Source: a virus. Taken from it: a DNA stretch of 64,000 bases. Numbering within the stretch: position 1 is the stretch's first letter; the number at the start of each line of letters is the position of its first letter. The notes under the pieces are model-generated. The model had not been told where the DNA came from, ran no database searches, and was given only the letters and a program-made list of their open reading frames with translations. This document shows positions 7,546-15,317 of this stretch, one piece after another. The translations under genes and the position numbers were made by a program. Where the stretch lies: positions 1-64,000 of the IMG/VR virus record IMGVR_UViG_3300046373_000172; one strand, given 5' to 3'.

Positions 7546-8451
7546 ATGAAGAACCTGAGAGACATCGATACCGTGGCCCACCACTGGGCCAATCGCGTCG
7601 GCGACAGCGGCAAGGCGTCCAGCCTGTGGTTCCAAGGCGACACGCTGTACAGCTATGCCGAGCCGATCGCCAAGCTGCTGCCAGACGGCACGGTGATGCA
7701 CACCACGCGGACCTGGAGCAACACGACATCGAACCACCAGTCGAAGGCGCGCTATGCCGCCAACCACCTGCGTGCGGTATCGTGCCGGGCGGTGCAGGAC
7801 TCGCCGGCGGAGAACATGGCCTACGCTCGCAGGCAGGTTGCGGACCGTCTGGAGCGCGCCGAGAAGGTGTTTGTTGTCCGCAAGGACGGTGTTCAGACGG
7901 TCAACTCGGTTAAAGCGCAGGTTAATCTGCGGGCCCAAGCCCTGCATCTCGCCGAGAAGGCCAATGCGTATCTGGAGGCCTGCCAGCGCAACAATCTCGG
8001 CCTCGCGGAGTCCATGATCGACACGACCGACCTGGAAAGTGTGCGTGCGGAGTTACAGCGCCAGCGGGCCGCGGAGGACGCACTGCGTGAAGCGGCCCGG
8101 CTGCGCAGGGCAGAGAGTGCCAAGGAGGGCCTGGCACTGTGGCGCACTGGTGAAGGCGTGCCCCACGACCTGCACGCCCTGCCTGTAGCGCTGCGGCTCA
8201 ACGGAGACCGGGTGCAGACCAGCTACGGTGCTGAGATCCCGGTGCGTGACGCTCGCCGGCTGTGGCCCTTCCTGTTGTCGATCCGGCAGGGCTCCATGGG
8301 AGGCGTGACCTCTGGGTTCAAGCTCGGACCTTACACGCTGAACCGCATCGAAGCCAACGGCGACATCGTTGTCGGCTGCCACCAGATCGCCTTCAGCGAG
8401 ATGGAAGGTATCGCCGTGCAGCTTGGGCTCGTTGAGAAGGAGGCATCATGA
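7546..8451 (+). CDS. Hypothetical phage protein, 301 aa, C-terminal 'GCHxIxFxEM' domain
   Basis: 301 residues from ATG 7546 with a GAGGAG ribosome site 1 nt after the previous stop; an in-frame ATG at 7522 lies inside that gene. Residues 1-100 contain many Ser/Thr/Asn and Trp. Residues 150-205 form a basic/acidic coiled coil (ELQRQRAAEDALREAARL). Residues 250-300 (YTLNRIEANGDIVVGCHQI…EMEGIAVQLGL) resemble a C-terminal domain found in diverse phage proteins of unknown function. It is the largest protein in the first 15 kb. Confidence 0.65.
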   Translation: MKNLRDIDTVAHHWANRVGDSGKASSLWFQGDTLYSYAEPIAKLLPDGTVMHTTRTWSNTTSNHQSKARYAANHLRAVSCRAVQDSPAENMAYARRQVADRLERAEKVFVVRKDGVQTVNSVKAQVNLRAQALHLAEKANAYLEACQRNNLGLAESMIDTTDLESVRAELQRQRAAEDALREAARLRRAESAKEGLALWRTGEGVPHDLHALPVALRLNGDRVQTSYGAEIPVRDARRLWPFLLSIRQGSMGGVTSGFKLGPYTLNRIEANGDIVVGCHQIAFSEMEGIAVQLGLVEKEAS

Positions 8452-8654
8452 GCCGCACCGTCACCGCCAACGTCGTGATCACGATGGAACTCCAGGACCT
8501 CTGCACCTGGTCCGATACGACGAACATGAAGCAGATCATCGAGCAGGCCAAAGAGATGGCTGAAAGCCGGGTGCGCAAGATGGCCGGCCACGACGGCAAG
8601 GCCCGCTTTATCAGTTGCGGTGCTGTCACCGTTAAAGCTGTGGAGGAAAAATGA
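8448..8654 (+). CDS. Hypothetical protein
   Basis: 68 residues, ATGA overlap with the 301-aa gene. A Thr/Val strand, a helical centre (IIEQAKEMAESRVRKMAG) and a C-terminal strand: a compact alpha/beta fold. Not recognised. Confidence 0.6.
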   Translation: MSRTVTANVVITMELQDLCTWSDTTNMKQIIEQAKEMAESRVRKMAGHDGKARFISCGAVTVKAVEEK

Positions 8655-8896
8655 CCACCCACCAAACCACCATCGACGGCTATCTCGTCGACGTCGACAC
8701 CGACATGGACGGCGAAGGCGCCACAGGCTGCTGGGTCAGCCGCGTGGTCGACAACCGCACGTACAGTGCCAGCCTCGAAGCACTGATGGCGGACGGGGAT
8801 CTGTGGTGCTGCGCCGGCTTGCAAGACCGGGTACACGCCGTCCCCAACGGCACCATCAACAAAATCGAACAATACGCCGCCAGCAAGGGCTACTAA
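8651..8896 (+). CDS. Hypothetical acidic protein
   Basis: 81 residues, ATGA overlap upstream. Asp-rich (DVDTDMDGEG) with a Trp/Cys patch (LWCCAGLQD). Strongly acidic small phage proteins can act as DNA mimics, but nothing in this sequence shows that. Function unknown. Confidence 0.6.
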   Translation: MTTHQTTIDGYLVDVDTDMDGEGATGCWVSRVVDNRTYSASLEALMADGDLWCCAGLQDRVHAVPNGTINKIEQYAASKGY

Positions 8897-8906
8897 GGAG
8901 CATCAC

Positions 8907-9545
8907 ATGATATCGAGCAGGGCAGAGGCGCAGAATCAGGAAAAGCGCAAAGTGTTTATCGGCCTGGGCTACAGATTCTCTATCGGGCAAGACGGCTGGA
9001 CACTCCTTAAAGACGACGACGTCATCGCCGACGGCGGCCAGAAGGGCAAGGGCGAGCAGCACTACCGCGAATGCCTGGACGCCGCGATCGGCGCCGCCAC
9101 CAAACACCACAACAGCCAAGTGAAGGAGATTCCAGTGCAGATTCCTGAAGAAGTGAAAGCGGCCGTGACGGCCAAGCCCACAGAGGAAGAGGGCAAGCCC
9201 AAGTCGATCCACCGCCGCGCGGTGCAGTCAGCGATCGGCTTCCTGAAGCTGTCCGGCGCCCTGTACACCGTCGAGTTCGAAGGCGAGACGTACACCAACA
9301 TGCCGAAGACGCCGACCAAAGCGTTCTACCAGCCGCACTACTTGCCCTTGCTGGACAAGTTCAAGGGGCAAACCGAATTCATTACCTCGATCAGTGTGCC
9401 GGAAGAGTTCGAGTTGAACCTGTATGCCAACGCCCTTCGTAATGAGTTGCAGCGCCGCTATGGCGCCGGCCATTACACCACCCAGGTTGACAAGGCCTCG
9501 CGGACGCTCGACATCATGGTGTCCTCGCCACCGGAGGGAGTATGA
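8907..9545 (+). CDS. Hypothetical protein, 212 aa
   Basis: 212 residues, AAGGAG ribosome site. Residues 15-70 look like a single-strand-type beta barrel (KVFIGLGYRFSIGQDGWTLL). Residues 75-100 are a charged linker. Residues 105-210 form a second alpha/beta domain (FLKLSGALYTVEFEGETYTN). Possibly two domains fused; no family recognised. Confidence 0.6.
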   Translation: MISSRAEAQNQEKRKVFIGLGYRFSIGQDGWTLLKDDDVIADGGQKGKGEQHYRECLDAAIGAATKHHNSQVKEIPVQIPEEVKAAVTAKPTEEEGKPKSIHRRAVQSAIGFLKLSGALYTVEFEGETYTNMPKTPTKAFYQPHYLPLLDKFKGQTEFITSISVPEEFELNLYANALRNELQRRYGAGHYTTQVDKASRTLDIMVSSPPEGV

Positions 9546-9913
9546 AACTGCGCCCACCCTTTATCATCTCCGCCCGGCTGCTGCCGGCCCTGAAGATCGG
9601 CGACGTCACGCTCAGCCTGGACGATCGCTATGCCCACGGTGACCGCGACGTCTGCACGTTCTACTTCGACGGCCCGGACTTCGCCCACACGGACGTCGGC
9701 CTGTCGGTGCTGCCGGGCACGCCGGCGCAGCGCTGCTTTGAAAGCATGCTGTCGTTCCTGGGCGCTGCGGCCGAGGCCTGGGACCGCCCTGACAGCGACA
9801 ACCGCACGCTGTTCCCTCCTGCTGTTATGCAGTGGGCGAATGAGAACAGCAGCGAGATTTACCAAGTCGAATCGGACTTGGAACACAACCCGAACCTGAT
9901 AACGGAGGCATGA
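9542..9913 (+). CDS. Hypothetical protein
   Basis: 123 residues, ATGA overlap upstream and 4-nt overlap downstream. N-terminal half predicted beta with FYFDGPDF; C-terminal half helical and acidic. Not recognised. Confidence 0.6.
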   Translation: MKLRPPFIISARLLPALKIGDVTLSLDDRYAHGDRDVCTFYFDGPDFAHTDVGLSVLPGTPAQRCFESMLSFLGAAAEAWDRPDSDNRTLFPPAVMQWANENSSEIYQVESDLEHNPNLITEA

Positions 9914-10431
9914 TGAAACTCATCTACTGCGGCACCAACATCCAGGCCCAAGTGGGCGACCGCCTGGTACTGCTCGGCACAGCCACCGAAGTGACGATCG
10001 AAGCGATCGGCCCGGAAGGCGTGACCGTGCACGGCGAATACGAAGACCACGAGTGCGAGATGAAGCCGTTCACCCGGGTCGTGACGCCGGAGGCGATCAA
10101 CACCTACGTGGCGGAGATCACCGTGTTCAAGGGCGCCGCTGTCGGACCCAGCACGTACAAGCCGGCCTCTGCCGGCTGGTCGGAGGAAGTAGCCAAGCGT
10201 CTGAATGAGGAGGAGGAGGGGGTGATGAGACTCCACTTTGCACTTTCCGGACCGGAGTTCGACGCCATCCTTGCAGGCTTACGACTCCTTGGGCAAGCCG
10301 TTGTAAGAGAGCGCATGACGTCGCACCACTTCGATGTCAGCCAGGTCTGGACCAACGCCGGCAAGCATGAAGGCCTGCCGGCCAAGGCAATCGAGGCCCT
10401 GGCCACACGCCTGAACGAGGAGACGAAATGA
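9910..10431 (+). CDS. Hypothetical protein; apparent in-frame fusion of two small genes
   Basis: 173 residues. Residues 1-104 form one unit (beta barrel-like 'VGDRLVLLGTATEVTIEAIGPEGV', ending in an acidic KRLNEEEEG tail). From Met106 (ATG 10225) a second unit starts (RLHFALSGPEFDAILAGLRLLG). ATG 10225 has an excellent internal ribosome site (GGAGGAGGAGG) and overlaps a TGA at 10223 in another frame. One G fewer in the run at 10215-10222 would end the first unit there, so this is probably two cistrons joined by an indel. Confidence 0.6.
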   Translation: MMKLIYCGTNIQAQVGDRLVLLGTATEVTIEAIGPEGVTVHGEYEDHECEMKPFTRVVTPEAINTYVAEITVFKGAAVGPSTYKPASAGWSEEVAKRLNEEEEGVMRLHFALSGPEFDAILAGLRLLGQAVVRERMTSHHFDVSQVWTNAGKHEGLPAKAIEALATRLNEETK

Positions 10432-10712
10432 AAACTTACGAAGGCTACTACCCGTACGTCATCAAGGTGCCGGACCTGTTGTTCCGGCTCGAAGCGCCCG
10501 GCACCAAGAGCTCCTACGAGATAGCCGGCGGCCGGCTGATACTCTCGGCCGGCCCGCTGGAGACGGCGATGGCCCAGCGCATCATGGTGCTGGAAGTCCA
10601 ACTCAAGGAGGCCAGCGGCTTCCTCGCCAATCAGACATTTGACCGGGATCAGCAGGAAGACATCGACGACCTGGTTACGGACATCAACGACACGCTGAAG
10701 GAGGAGTCATGA
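10428..10712 (+). CDS. Hypothetical protein
   Basis: 94 residues, ATGA overlap upstream. N-terminal strands with Tyr/Pro (YEGYYPYVIKVPDLLFRL), C-terminal acidic helix (DQQEDIDDLVTDINDTLKEE). Function unknown. Confidence 0.6.
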   Translation: MKTYEGYYPYVIKVPDLLFRLEAPGTKSSYEIAGGRLILSAGPLETAMAQRIMVLEVQLKEASGFLANQTFDRDQQEDIDDLVTDINDTLKEES

Positions 10713-11131
10713 ATCACCAGTGGAAAGGCCTGAAGTGCCTGCCGCTGAGTCCTTGGATGACAAGCGGCCCAGGCTTTGAGCCTGCTGTCAGAGACTGCCA
10801 GCCGTTCACACCTTTCATCGGGCGTAACGGCCGCTACGCCATGCGGGCTCCGGGCCGGTATATCGGCTGGTTCGAGGTGGACGGACGAGCCTGGGTGGAC
10901 GACATGTTCGAGTACGACTATCAACGGCTCGAACGGCAACGCCTGACGCTCGACCAGCTGGCCGCGGCCAAGCTGCTGGCGATGACGGCCGGCGGGCGCC
11001 TGAGGGACGTGGCGTTGATGGCTTGGTGGGAGGAAAAAGAATTCCGGAGCGAGCAGAGGCCCTACATGCGCCTCAAGAAGCGGCTCCGTGCCCTGAAGGC
11101 CAAGGCACAGAAATTGCGGGAGGCGAAATGA
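10709..11131 (+). CDS. Hypothetical protein with basic C-terminal helix
   Basis: 140 residues. Residues 1-65 are Pro/Gly/Trp-rich (LPLSPWMTSGPGF; RYIGWFEVDGRAWVDDMF); residues 70-140 are helical and very basic at the end (RLKKRLRALKAKAQKLREAK), plausible for nucleic-acid contact. ATGA overlap with the next gene. Confidence 0.6.
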   Translation: MNHQWKGLKCLPLSPWMTSGPGFEPAVRDCQPFTPFIGRNGRYAMRAPGRYIGWFEVDGRAWVDDMFEYDYQRLERQRLTLDQLAAAKLLAMTAGGRLRDVALMAWWEEKEFRSEQRPYMRLKKRLRALKAKAQKLREAK

Positions 11132-11376
11132 AGCTCTCGTTCGAAGACGCCAAGCGGCAGTACATTTACCGCTACACGATGGAGCACATTCCCGGCTGGG
11201 CGCGAAGGCCTTGCGAAGGCAACGGCAAATTCTACGCGCCGCAGTACAGCACGGATCGGGAATGGTACGACAAGACACAATTCCCGCCCGACTCCGGACA
11301 CAAGACCGACTGCTGCTCCAGCGACCAATCCTGGCCACTTGGGCAGTGGCTGGACAAGCCCTACATGAAAGCCTAA
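11128..11376 (+). CDS. Hypothetical phage protein, 'NGKFYAPQY…WPLGQWL' family
   Basis: 82 residues. 'FEDAKRQYIYRYTMEHIPGWAR', 'NGKFYAPQYSTDREWYD' and 'WPLGQWLDKPY' reproduce a conserved small phage protein family with no known activity. Cys pair at 'DCCSS'. Start taken at the ATG overlapping the upstream stop. Confidence 0.7.
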   Translation: MKLSFEDAKRQYIYRYTMEHIPGWARRPCEGNGKFYAPQYSTDREWYDKTQFPPDSGHKTDCCSSDQSWPLGQWLDKPYMKA

Positions 11377-11378
11377 TC

Positions 11379-11576
11379 ATGCCTTACACCGTCTACGCAT
11401 ACGACTCCCGGCGCCAGGCCGACGTCGACGCCTACACCGAGGTCTTCCGCGACCTGTCGACGAAAGAGATGCAGGCCGAAGTGACCCGCCTGCATCGCTG
11501 CCACTACTGGGTTCATGTCTATCGTGGCGGTGAATTTCAATACAAATGCTACCCAAAAGGGGAGGAACAGGAATGA
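11379..11576 (+). CDS. Hypothetical protein
   Basis: 65 residues from ATG 11379, two bases after the preceding stop. Aromatic and His-rich (RLHRCHYWVHVYRGGEFQYKCY). Predicted ferredoxin-like alpha/beta. Not recognised. Confidence 0.55.
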   Translation: MPYTVYAYDSRRQADVDAYTEVFRDLSTKEMQAEVTRLHRCHYWVHVYRGGEFQYKCYPKGEEQE

Positions 11577-11980
11577 TCCCATTCGCATACCGCGGCGTCT
11601 ACAACATCCACCATGCTGTCGGGCCTCAAGATCACGACTTCATCGAAGAACTGCAAGGCACGACGCTGTGGGCCGACACCGGCTTCGACGGCCAGGACAT
11701 TTGCATGCAGGACGTGCTGCAGCAGGCAGTCGATGCGCCGATCGGCAAGCTGCCGGCCGGCATCCACGTCGTCTGGGCTGTCGGCTACGTCGAGTTCGGA
11801 CACAGCACCAGCTACGATGGCGACGATTACTGGGAAGAGGTGCACGTCGAAACCGAAACCTGGAAGGACGCCCAGCTGCACGACCTGCTCACCGTCATGG
11901 ACGAGGAGCCCGGCATCGACTTGAGCACCGAGGTTGCAGCGCTCAAGGCCAAGGTCACATCCGTCTCACCCTTCTCATGA
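11573..11980 (+). CDS. Hypothetical protein
   Basis: 135 residues, GGAGGAACAGGA ribosome site, ATGA overlap upstream. Acidic and aromatic with 'GIHVVWAVGYVEFGHSTSYDGDDYWEEVHV'. No motif recognised. Confidence 0.6.
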   Translation: MIPFAYRGVYNIHHAVGPQDHDFIEELQGTTLWADTGFDGQDICMQDVLQQAVDAPIGKLPAGIHVVWAVGYVEFGHSTSYDGDDYWEEVHVETETWKDAQLHDLLTVMDEEPGIDLSTEVAALKAKVTSVSPFS

Positions 11981-12186
11981 AACGCTTCCTCTTCCTCGCC
12001 GCTGCCGGCTTCGTCGCCGGCGGCCTTTACATTCTTTGGAGCCACCATGCCTTTCCCCACCACCGACAATCTCGCCGACCTGGACACGCTGTACCGACGG
12101 CGCCTGGACGAGATCAACCAGAGTTTCGCCCACCACATGATCTGCGTCTTCCGCCACTCCCTGGCCAGCCACGCACCGGCAGTTGA
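11977..12186 (+). CDS. Possible small membrane protein
   Basis: ATG 11977 overlaps the upstream TGA and begins KRFLFLAAAGFVAGGLYILW, a textbook signal-anchor. The frame stays open to 12186, but most of it then overlaps the gene at 12047 in another frame and looks non-native (His/Pro/Arg-rich). The N-terminal 20-30 residues are probably translated; the real extent is uncertain. Confidence 0.35.
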   Translation: MKRFLFLAAAGFVAGGLYILWSHHAFPHHRQSRRPGHAVPTAPGRDQPEFRPPHDLRLPPLPGQPRTGS

Positions 12187-12361
12187 AGTCACCATCGGCG
12201 CCTTCGGCCTGCTGGTCGACGGCGAGCACTGGCACGGCGCCACGACCGGCGCGCTGGCTGAAGCGCTGCTGACGATCGACCTTGCCATCCTCGACACACC
12301 GATCCCGAATCGGTACTTCGTCGGCGCTGTGCTGACCGAGTTGGAGGTGGCCCATGGCTAA
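12047..12361 (+). CDS. Hypothetical protein
   Basis: 104 residues from ATG 12047 (GGAGCC upstream). Helical N-terminus (LADLDTLYRRRLDEINQSF), then a beta-rich part and a helical C-terminus. The stop lies just inside the next gene (8-nt overlap). Function unknown. Confidence 0.6.
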   Translation: MPFPTTDNLADLDTLYRRRLDEINQSFAHHMICVFRHSLASHAPAVEVTIGAFGLLVDGEHWHGATTGALAEALLTIDLAILDTPIPNRYFVGAVLTELEVAHG

Positions 12362-12941
12362 GTGGAAAGCTAAGCCGAATGGCTGGCTGCAGTTGGACCT
12401 GGAAGACCGGGGCACCAGCGAGGCTTATGTAGGGCCTAATGCAACCTGGCTGGAGCTCCTGCACAACCAAGCTGTTGACGGAATGCAACAGCAGATCGAC
12501 AATCTGTCCAAACAACTGGAGGCGACCCGTGAACACCAAGCAGCTGCTGGCCAAAGCGCACCACCTTGCCCACCTGGAGGATCAGATCGCCCTGCGCCAG
12601 ATGCAGATGGCCAATCCGAACGGGTTTCTTTCGGATACGGGCCTTGCCCACCTCAAGCAGATCATCAGCCACGCCAAGAAGACCGCGCTGGTGTTGAAAC
12701 GGGAACTGGCGGCGATGCTGAGCTGATCCGCAGCACGATCGAAATCGCAACCAAGCTGGTGCTGGAAATGGCTGCGCAGGTCTGCACGCATGCCGAAAGA
12801 ACCAAAAGCGCAGAGGCACGACTTGGGTCGATTGAAAAGATGCTGGCCAGGATGGAGCAAGAGACCATCACCCGAGCCTGGGTAAGGGAGGAGCTTGAGC
12901 GCTGGGACAACGTCAGCCGGACCAAGTTCTTGGGAGACTGA
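12354..12941 (+). CDS. Long ORF spanning an embedded gene; probably two cistrons in one frame
   Basis: 195 codons without a stop. Residues 1-59 (MAKWKAKPNGWLQL…QQQIDNLSKQLEAT) and residues 124-195 (LIRSTIEIATKLVLEMAAQVC…) look like real protein. Residues 60-123 are Pro/Gly/Arg-rich and coincide exactly with a well-formed gene in another frame (12529-12726). The third part could start at CTG 12723, which overlaps the embedded gene's stop as CTGA, or at ATG 12768. A stop appears to have been lost after residue 59. Confidence 0.45.
   Translation: MAKWKAKPNGWLQLDLEDRGTSEAYVGPNATWLELLHNQAVDGMQQQIDNLSKQLEATREHQAAAGQSAPPCPPGGSDRPAPDADGQSERVSFGYGPCPPQADHQPRQEDRAGVETGTGGDAELIRSTIEIATKLVLEMAAQVCTHAERTKSAEARLGSIEKMLARMEQETITRAWVREELERWDNVSRTKFLGD
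12529..12726 (+). CDS. Hypothetical helical protein, embedded in another frame
   Basis: 65 residues from GTG 12529, preceded by GGAGG at ideal spacing (12518-12522) and overlapping a TGA as GTGA. The sequence (NTKQLLAKAHHLAHLEDQI… and TALVLKRELAAML) is a convincing helical protein, unlike the Pro/Gly-rich reading of the same DNA in the longer ORF. Function unknown. Confidence 0.6.
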   Translation: MNTKQLLAKAHHLAHLEDQIALRQMQMANPNGFLSDTGLAHLKQIISHAKKTALVLKRELAAMLS

Positions 12942-12942
12942 C

Positions 12943-13383
12943 ATGGCCGGCAATGCCAAACCCCGCAAGAAGTACGTGCCCAAGAGCGTCAAGGGCGCCC
13001 TGCCGATCAGCATTCGCCATCCGAAAGTCGAGCAGGACTACCAGAAGTACAAGTTCCACCAGGCCTTGTCCGATCTACGCTCCGGCAAGGCTACTGACAA
13101 CGACATCGGCAACATGGCGCTGCGCCTGGCGGTCTGCACCGTGCTGGCCAAGGCGCTCTATCAGGGCGAGCCGGTGGCCATCATGGAGAAGGGCATCTAC
13201 ACGCTGGAGGAGGTCAAGTGCCGCTTTCACCGGGTCGGGAAGTGGGGCGCGCTGCCGGCCGAACTCGATGCCATCGGCGCGGCGTTGTTGCTGGCCGACG
13301 AATTGCAGGACGCCACCACCCGGCGCGAGCAGAAAATGGCCGCGGAAGCCATCTACAAGAGCTTTAAGCCTGTCAAGAAGTGA
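12943..13383 (+). CDS. Hypothetical basic helical protein
   Basis: 146 residues; ATG follows the preceding stop by 1 nt. Basic N-terminus (GNAKPRKKYVPKSVKG) then helices with 'DNDIGNMALRLAVCTVLAK' and 'ALPAELDAIGAALLLADEL'. The last gene before a possible promoter at 13382. No family recognised. Confidence 0.65.
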   Translation: MAGNAKPRKKYVPKSVKGALPISIRHPKVEQDYQKYKFHQALSDLRSGKATDNDIGNMALRLAVCTVLAKALYQGEPVAIMEKGIYTLEEVKCRFHRVGKWGALPAELDAIGAALLLADELQDATTRREQKMAAEAIYKSFKPVKK

Positions 13384-13410
13384 GACAGTTATGGTAAAGT
13401 TTGATATTGA
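13382..13410 (+). promoter_or_regulatory. Candidate promoter, shared GACA-N10-AGTTTGAT element
   Basis: GAGACA (13382-13387), a 17-nt spacer ending AAGTTTGA, then TATTGA (13405-13410). The same GACA…AGTTTGAT arrangement occurs at 22595 and 29489. It lies in the 36-nt gap before the gene at 13420 and leads into an ACGGAGGCAATG ribosome site. Confidence 0.5.
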
Positions 13411-13419
13411 ACGGAGGCA

Positions 13420-13656
13420 ATGATGACCCGTAAAAAGGATCAACCGGTCGAATGGGCCGGCTTCAGGCTTTGGCTGGGCGAGATCGGCTGCACCCTCTAC
13501 CCGACGAAAGGTGAGTGGGAGGTGCTGCGCTGGGAGTGGCCTACCGGCGATGGGCCGCGCATGCTTTACAAGAACAAGCTCGGCAAGATGGGCGGCTTCA
13601 GCAGCCCTGATGCCGAAGATGACTGGCTTGAGTACCTGGACGAGCAGCTGAAATGA
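13420..13656 (+). CDS. Hypothetical Trp-rich protein
   Basis: 78 residues; ATG 13420 or 13423 after CGGAGG. Trp/Gly-rich small beta fold (GFRLWLGEIGCTLYPTKGEWEVLRWEWPTG). First gene after the candidate promoter at 13382, so possibly the head of a new transcript. Function unknown. Confidence 0.65.
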   Translation: MMTRKKDQPVEWAGFRLWLGEIGCTLYPTKGEWEVLRWEWPTGDGPRMLYKNKLGKMGGFSSPDAEDDWLEYLDEQLK

Positions 13657-13868
13657 AGCATCTGATCTGGCTCCGATATCGCGGCCCTGAGTGGTTTCGC
13701 CGGCTTTACTTTACCGAGCGGTCTCCGGAGGAGGTCCAGGCTATCTTGAAAGCGGTCAAGTTGCCTCCCGGCGCCGAGTTGAAGATCTACTCGGGAGAGC
13801 AGCCCAAGCCTGGCGAGCCGGCAGATCCGGGCAAGCTTTTAGCGACTTTAAGAGGACCTGAACCATGA
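13653..13868 (+). CDS. Hypothetical protein
   Basis: 71 residues, ATGA overlap upstream. Starts 'KHLIWLRYRGPEWFRRLYFT', then a helix (SPEEVQAILKAVKL) and a Pro-rich tail. Compact alpha/beta fold expected; not recognised. Confidence 0.6.
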   Translation: MKHLIWLRYRGPEWFRRLYFTERSPEEVQAILKAVKLPPGAELKIYSGEQPKPGEPADPGKLLATLRGPEP

Positions 13869-14089
13869 ATCTCAAACTGACCAAGCAGCAGACGCCCGGC
13901 TGCGGCAGCCTGGGTGACGAGTTCACGCTGGAGATCGGTGCGCCGAAAGGCCTGCCGCCCGGCGTCTACGTCGTGACCCAGTTGAACGGCCAGAGCGGCA
14001 CCTTCCGGGCCGACTGCCTGACGCACTACTTTCAGGCCCAGATCCCGGACATTTTGCAGGTCCACCCTGCCAACGGCAACATTCACTAA
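13865..14089 (+). CDS. Hypothetical protein
   Basis: 74 residues, ATGA overlap upstream. Gly-rich beta pattern (CGSLGDEFTLEIGAPKGLPPGVYVV) that suggests a small barrel. Ends 8 nt before the next ATG. Function unknown. Confidence 0.6.
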   Translation: MNLKLTKQQTPGCGSLGDEFTLEIGAPKGLPPGVYVVTQLNGQSGTFRADCLTHYFQAQIPDILQVHPANGNIH

Positions 14090-14097
14090 GGATTCAC

Positions 14098-14565
14098 ATG
14101 AAAACAGGCGACGTTTTAATCACCAAAGAAGTTGTGCACCGCGGCTTCGATCGCGGCTCGTCCACGCTCAAGGCGCGGCCAGACTACCGTATGGTCCTGC
14201 TGTACCTCGGCTCGGTCAACGCGGAGTCCATTAAGGACTACCGCATCGACGGCGCGCTGGCGGCGATCGGCTACCACACCGGACAGGAAATCACGGCCCT
14301 GTCCGAGGCGGCAGCCAAGTGGGCCGAACAGCTGGCGCTGGGCGACGCAGGGCTGGCGAACCAGGCCCGGGACGCGGCGCGCTGGAGGTTGATGGAGACC
14401 GTGATGTTGAACCCTCGCTGCCGCGCCGCCGTACTGATGGAAGACCTGACGGACGAGCAGCCGGCTGATCTTTCGGACGAAGAGGCGGTGGCCTGGACAC
14501 TGTCCAAGATGGACGAGGTCATCGCCAAGCTGAAGGAATCCACGGACAGGGAGCCCACGCCATGA
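14098..14565 (+). CDS. Hypothetical protein, 155 aa
   Basis: 155 residues, AAGGA ribosome site. Residues 1-65 are beta-like ('GDVLITKEVVHRGFDRGSSTLKARPDYRMVLLYLG'); residues 65-150 are helical and acidic. No catalytic motif seen. Confidence 0.6.
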   Translation: MKTGDVLITKEVVHRGFDRGSSTLKARPDYRMVLLYLGSVNAESIKDYRIDGALAAIGYHTGQEITALSEAAAKWAEQLALGDAGLANQARDAARWRLMETVMLNPRCRAAVLMEDLTDEQPADLSDEEAVAWTLSKMDEVIAKLKESTDREPTP

Positions 14566-14870
14566 AATACTGGATGACCGCACGCTGGTCGATTCGACTC
14601 ATCGTGCTGGTGTCGTACATTGCCGCCGGCGTGTCGTTTGCCTTCGAGCACTACCTGACCGGCGCCCTGCAGCTGATTCTGGGCTGGGCCTCCTGGCGTC
14701 TGATCGTGGCGTCCGGCCTGCTGATGGACTGCGTGGCGCACATGGAAAAGCTGCGCGCCCTGCTCGCCAGCCAAGGCGAGATCATCGCCGCCCAGCAGGT
14801 GTTGCTGAACCAGTGCGGCGCCGCGATCGAAGAAACCACGACGGTGCTGGCCACCGCGAAAGGAGGCTGA
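14562..14870 (+). CDS. Membrane protein with cytoplasmic coiled coil
   Basis: 102 residues, ATGA overlap upstream. Two hydrophobic segments at residues 10-27 (IRLIVLVSYIAAGVSFAF) and 33-55 (TGALQLILGWASWRLIVASGLL), then a helical tail of about 45 residues. Predicted inner-membrane hairpin; function unknown. Confidence 0.6.
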   Translation: MKYWMTARWSIRLIVLVSYIAAGVSFAFEHYLTGALQLILGWASWRLIVASGLLMDCVAHMEKLRALLASQGEIIAAQQVLLNQCGAAIEETTTVLATAKGG

Positions 14871-14871
14871 G

Positions 14872-15126
14872 ATGATTCCCCGCTATACCGTCGTCCTGCG
14901 CCGGCCGGACTACATGGGCAGCGCCTACCCGGCCTACACGATCCAGCAGGTGACGCTGCCGCTGGGCGCCGTCACGCTGCCGGACGCCAGGCGCCACACC
15001 TTGGCCACCGAGTCGGCCCAAGTCCAGGCCTTCCTGGAGGATGCCGAGGCGGTGGCGCCCAGCGACTACGCGCTGGTTGTGCTGTTTAACGAGACCGTCA
15101 ACCCGGTCGCATTTGGAGAAGACTGA
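14872..15126 (+). CDS. Hypothetical protein
   Basis: 84 residues with a GGAGG ribosome site. Beta-rich N-terminus (RYTVVLRRPDYMGSAYPAYTIQQV), helical middle, 'DYALVVLFNETV' C-terminal strand. Stop overlaps the next ATG by 1 nt. Confidence 0.6.
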   Translation: MIPRYTVVLRRPDYMGSAYPAYTIQQVTLPLGAVTLPDARRHTLATESAQVQAFLEDAEAVAPSDYALVVLFNETVNPVAFGED

Positions 15127-15314
15127 TGAGTGATCAAGAGGAGCGGCGCCGCGCCGACGCCGCACGCGGCCTGAAGCAGGCGCTGGATACGTTCGATCCC
15201 AGGGGTTTCACCGACCTGTGGAAGGTGCTTGCGCAGCAGCGCAAGATCCGCTACGACGAGCACCTGACGGCCGGCTTCTCGCCGGAGCAGGCGCTGTTTC
15301 TGTGCAAGGACTGA
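15126..15314 (+). CDS. Hypothetical helical protein
   Basis: 62 residues, TGATG overlap. Charged helical N-terminus; C-terminal 'HLTAGFSPEQALFLCKD' resembles the end of many small phage proteins where a short helix carries a conserved Cys. Function unknown. Confidence 0.6.
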   Translation: MSDQEERRRADAARGLKQALDTFDPRGFTDLWKVLAQQRKIRYDEHLTAGFSPEQALFLCKD

Positions 15315-15317
15315 GCC

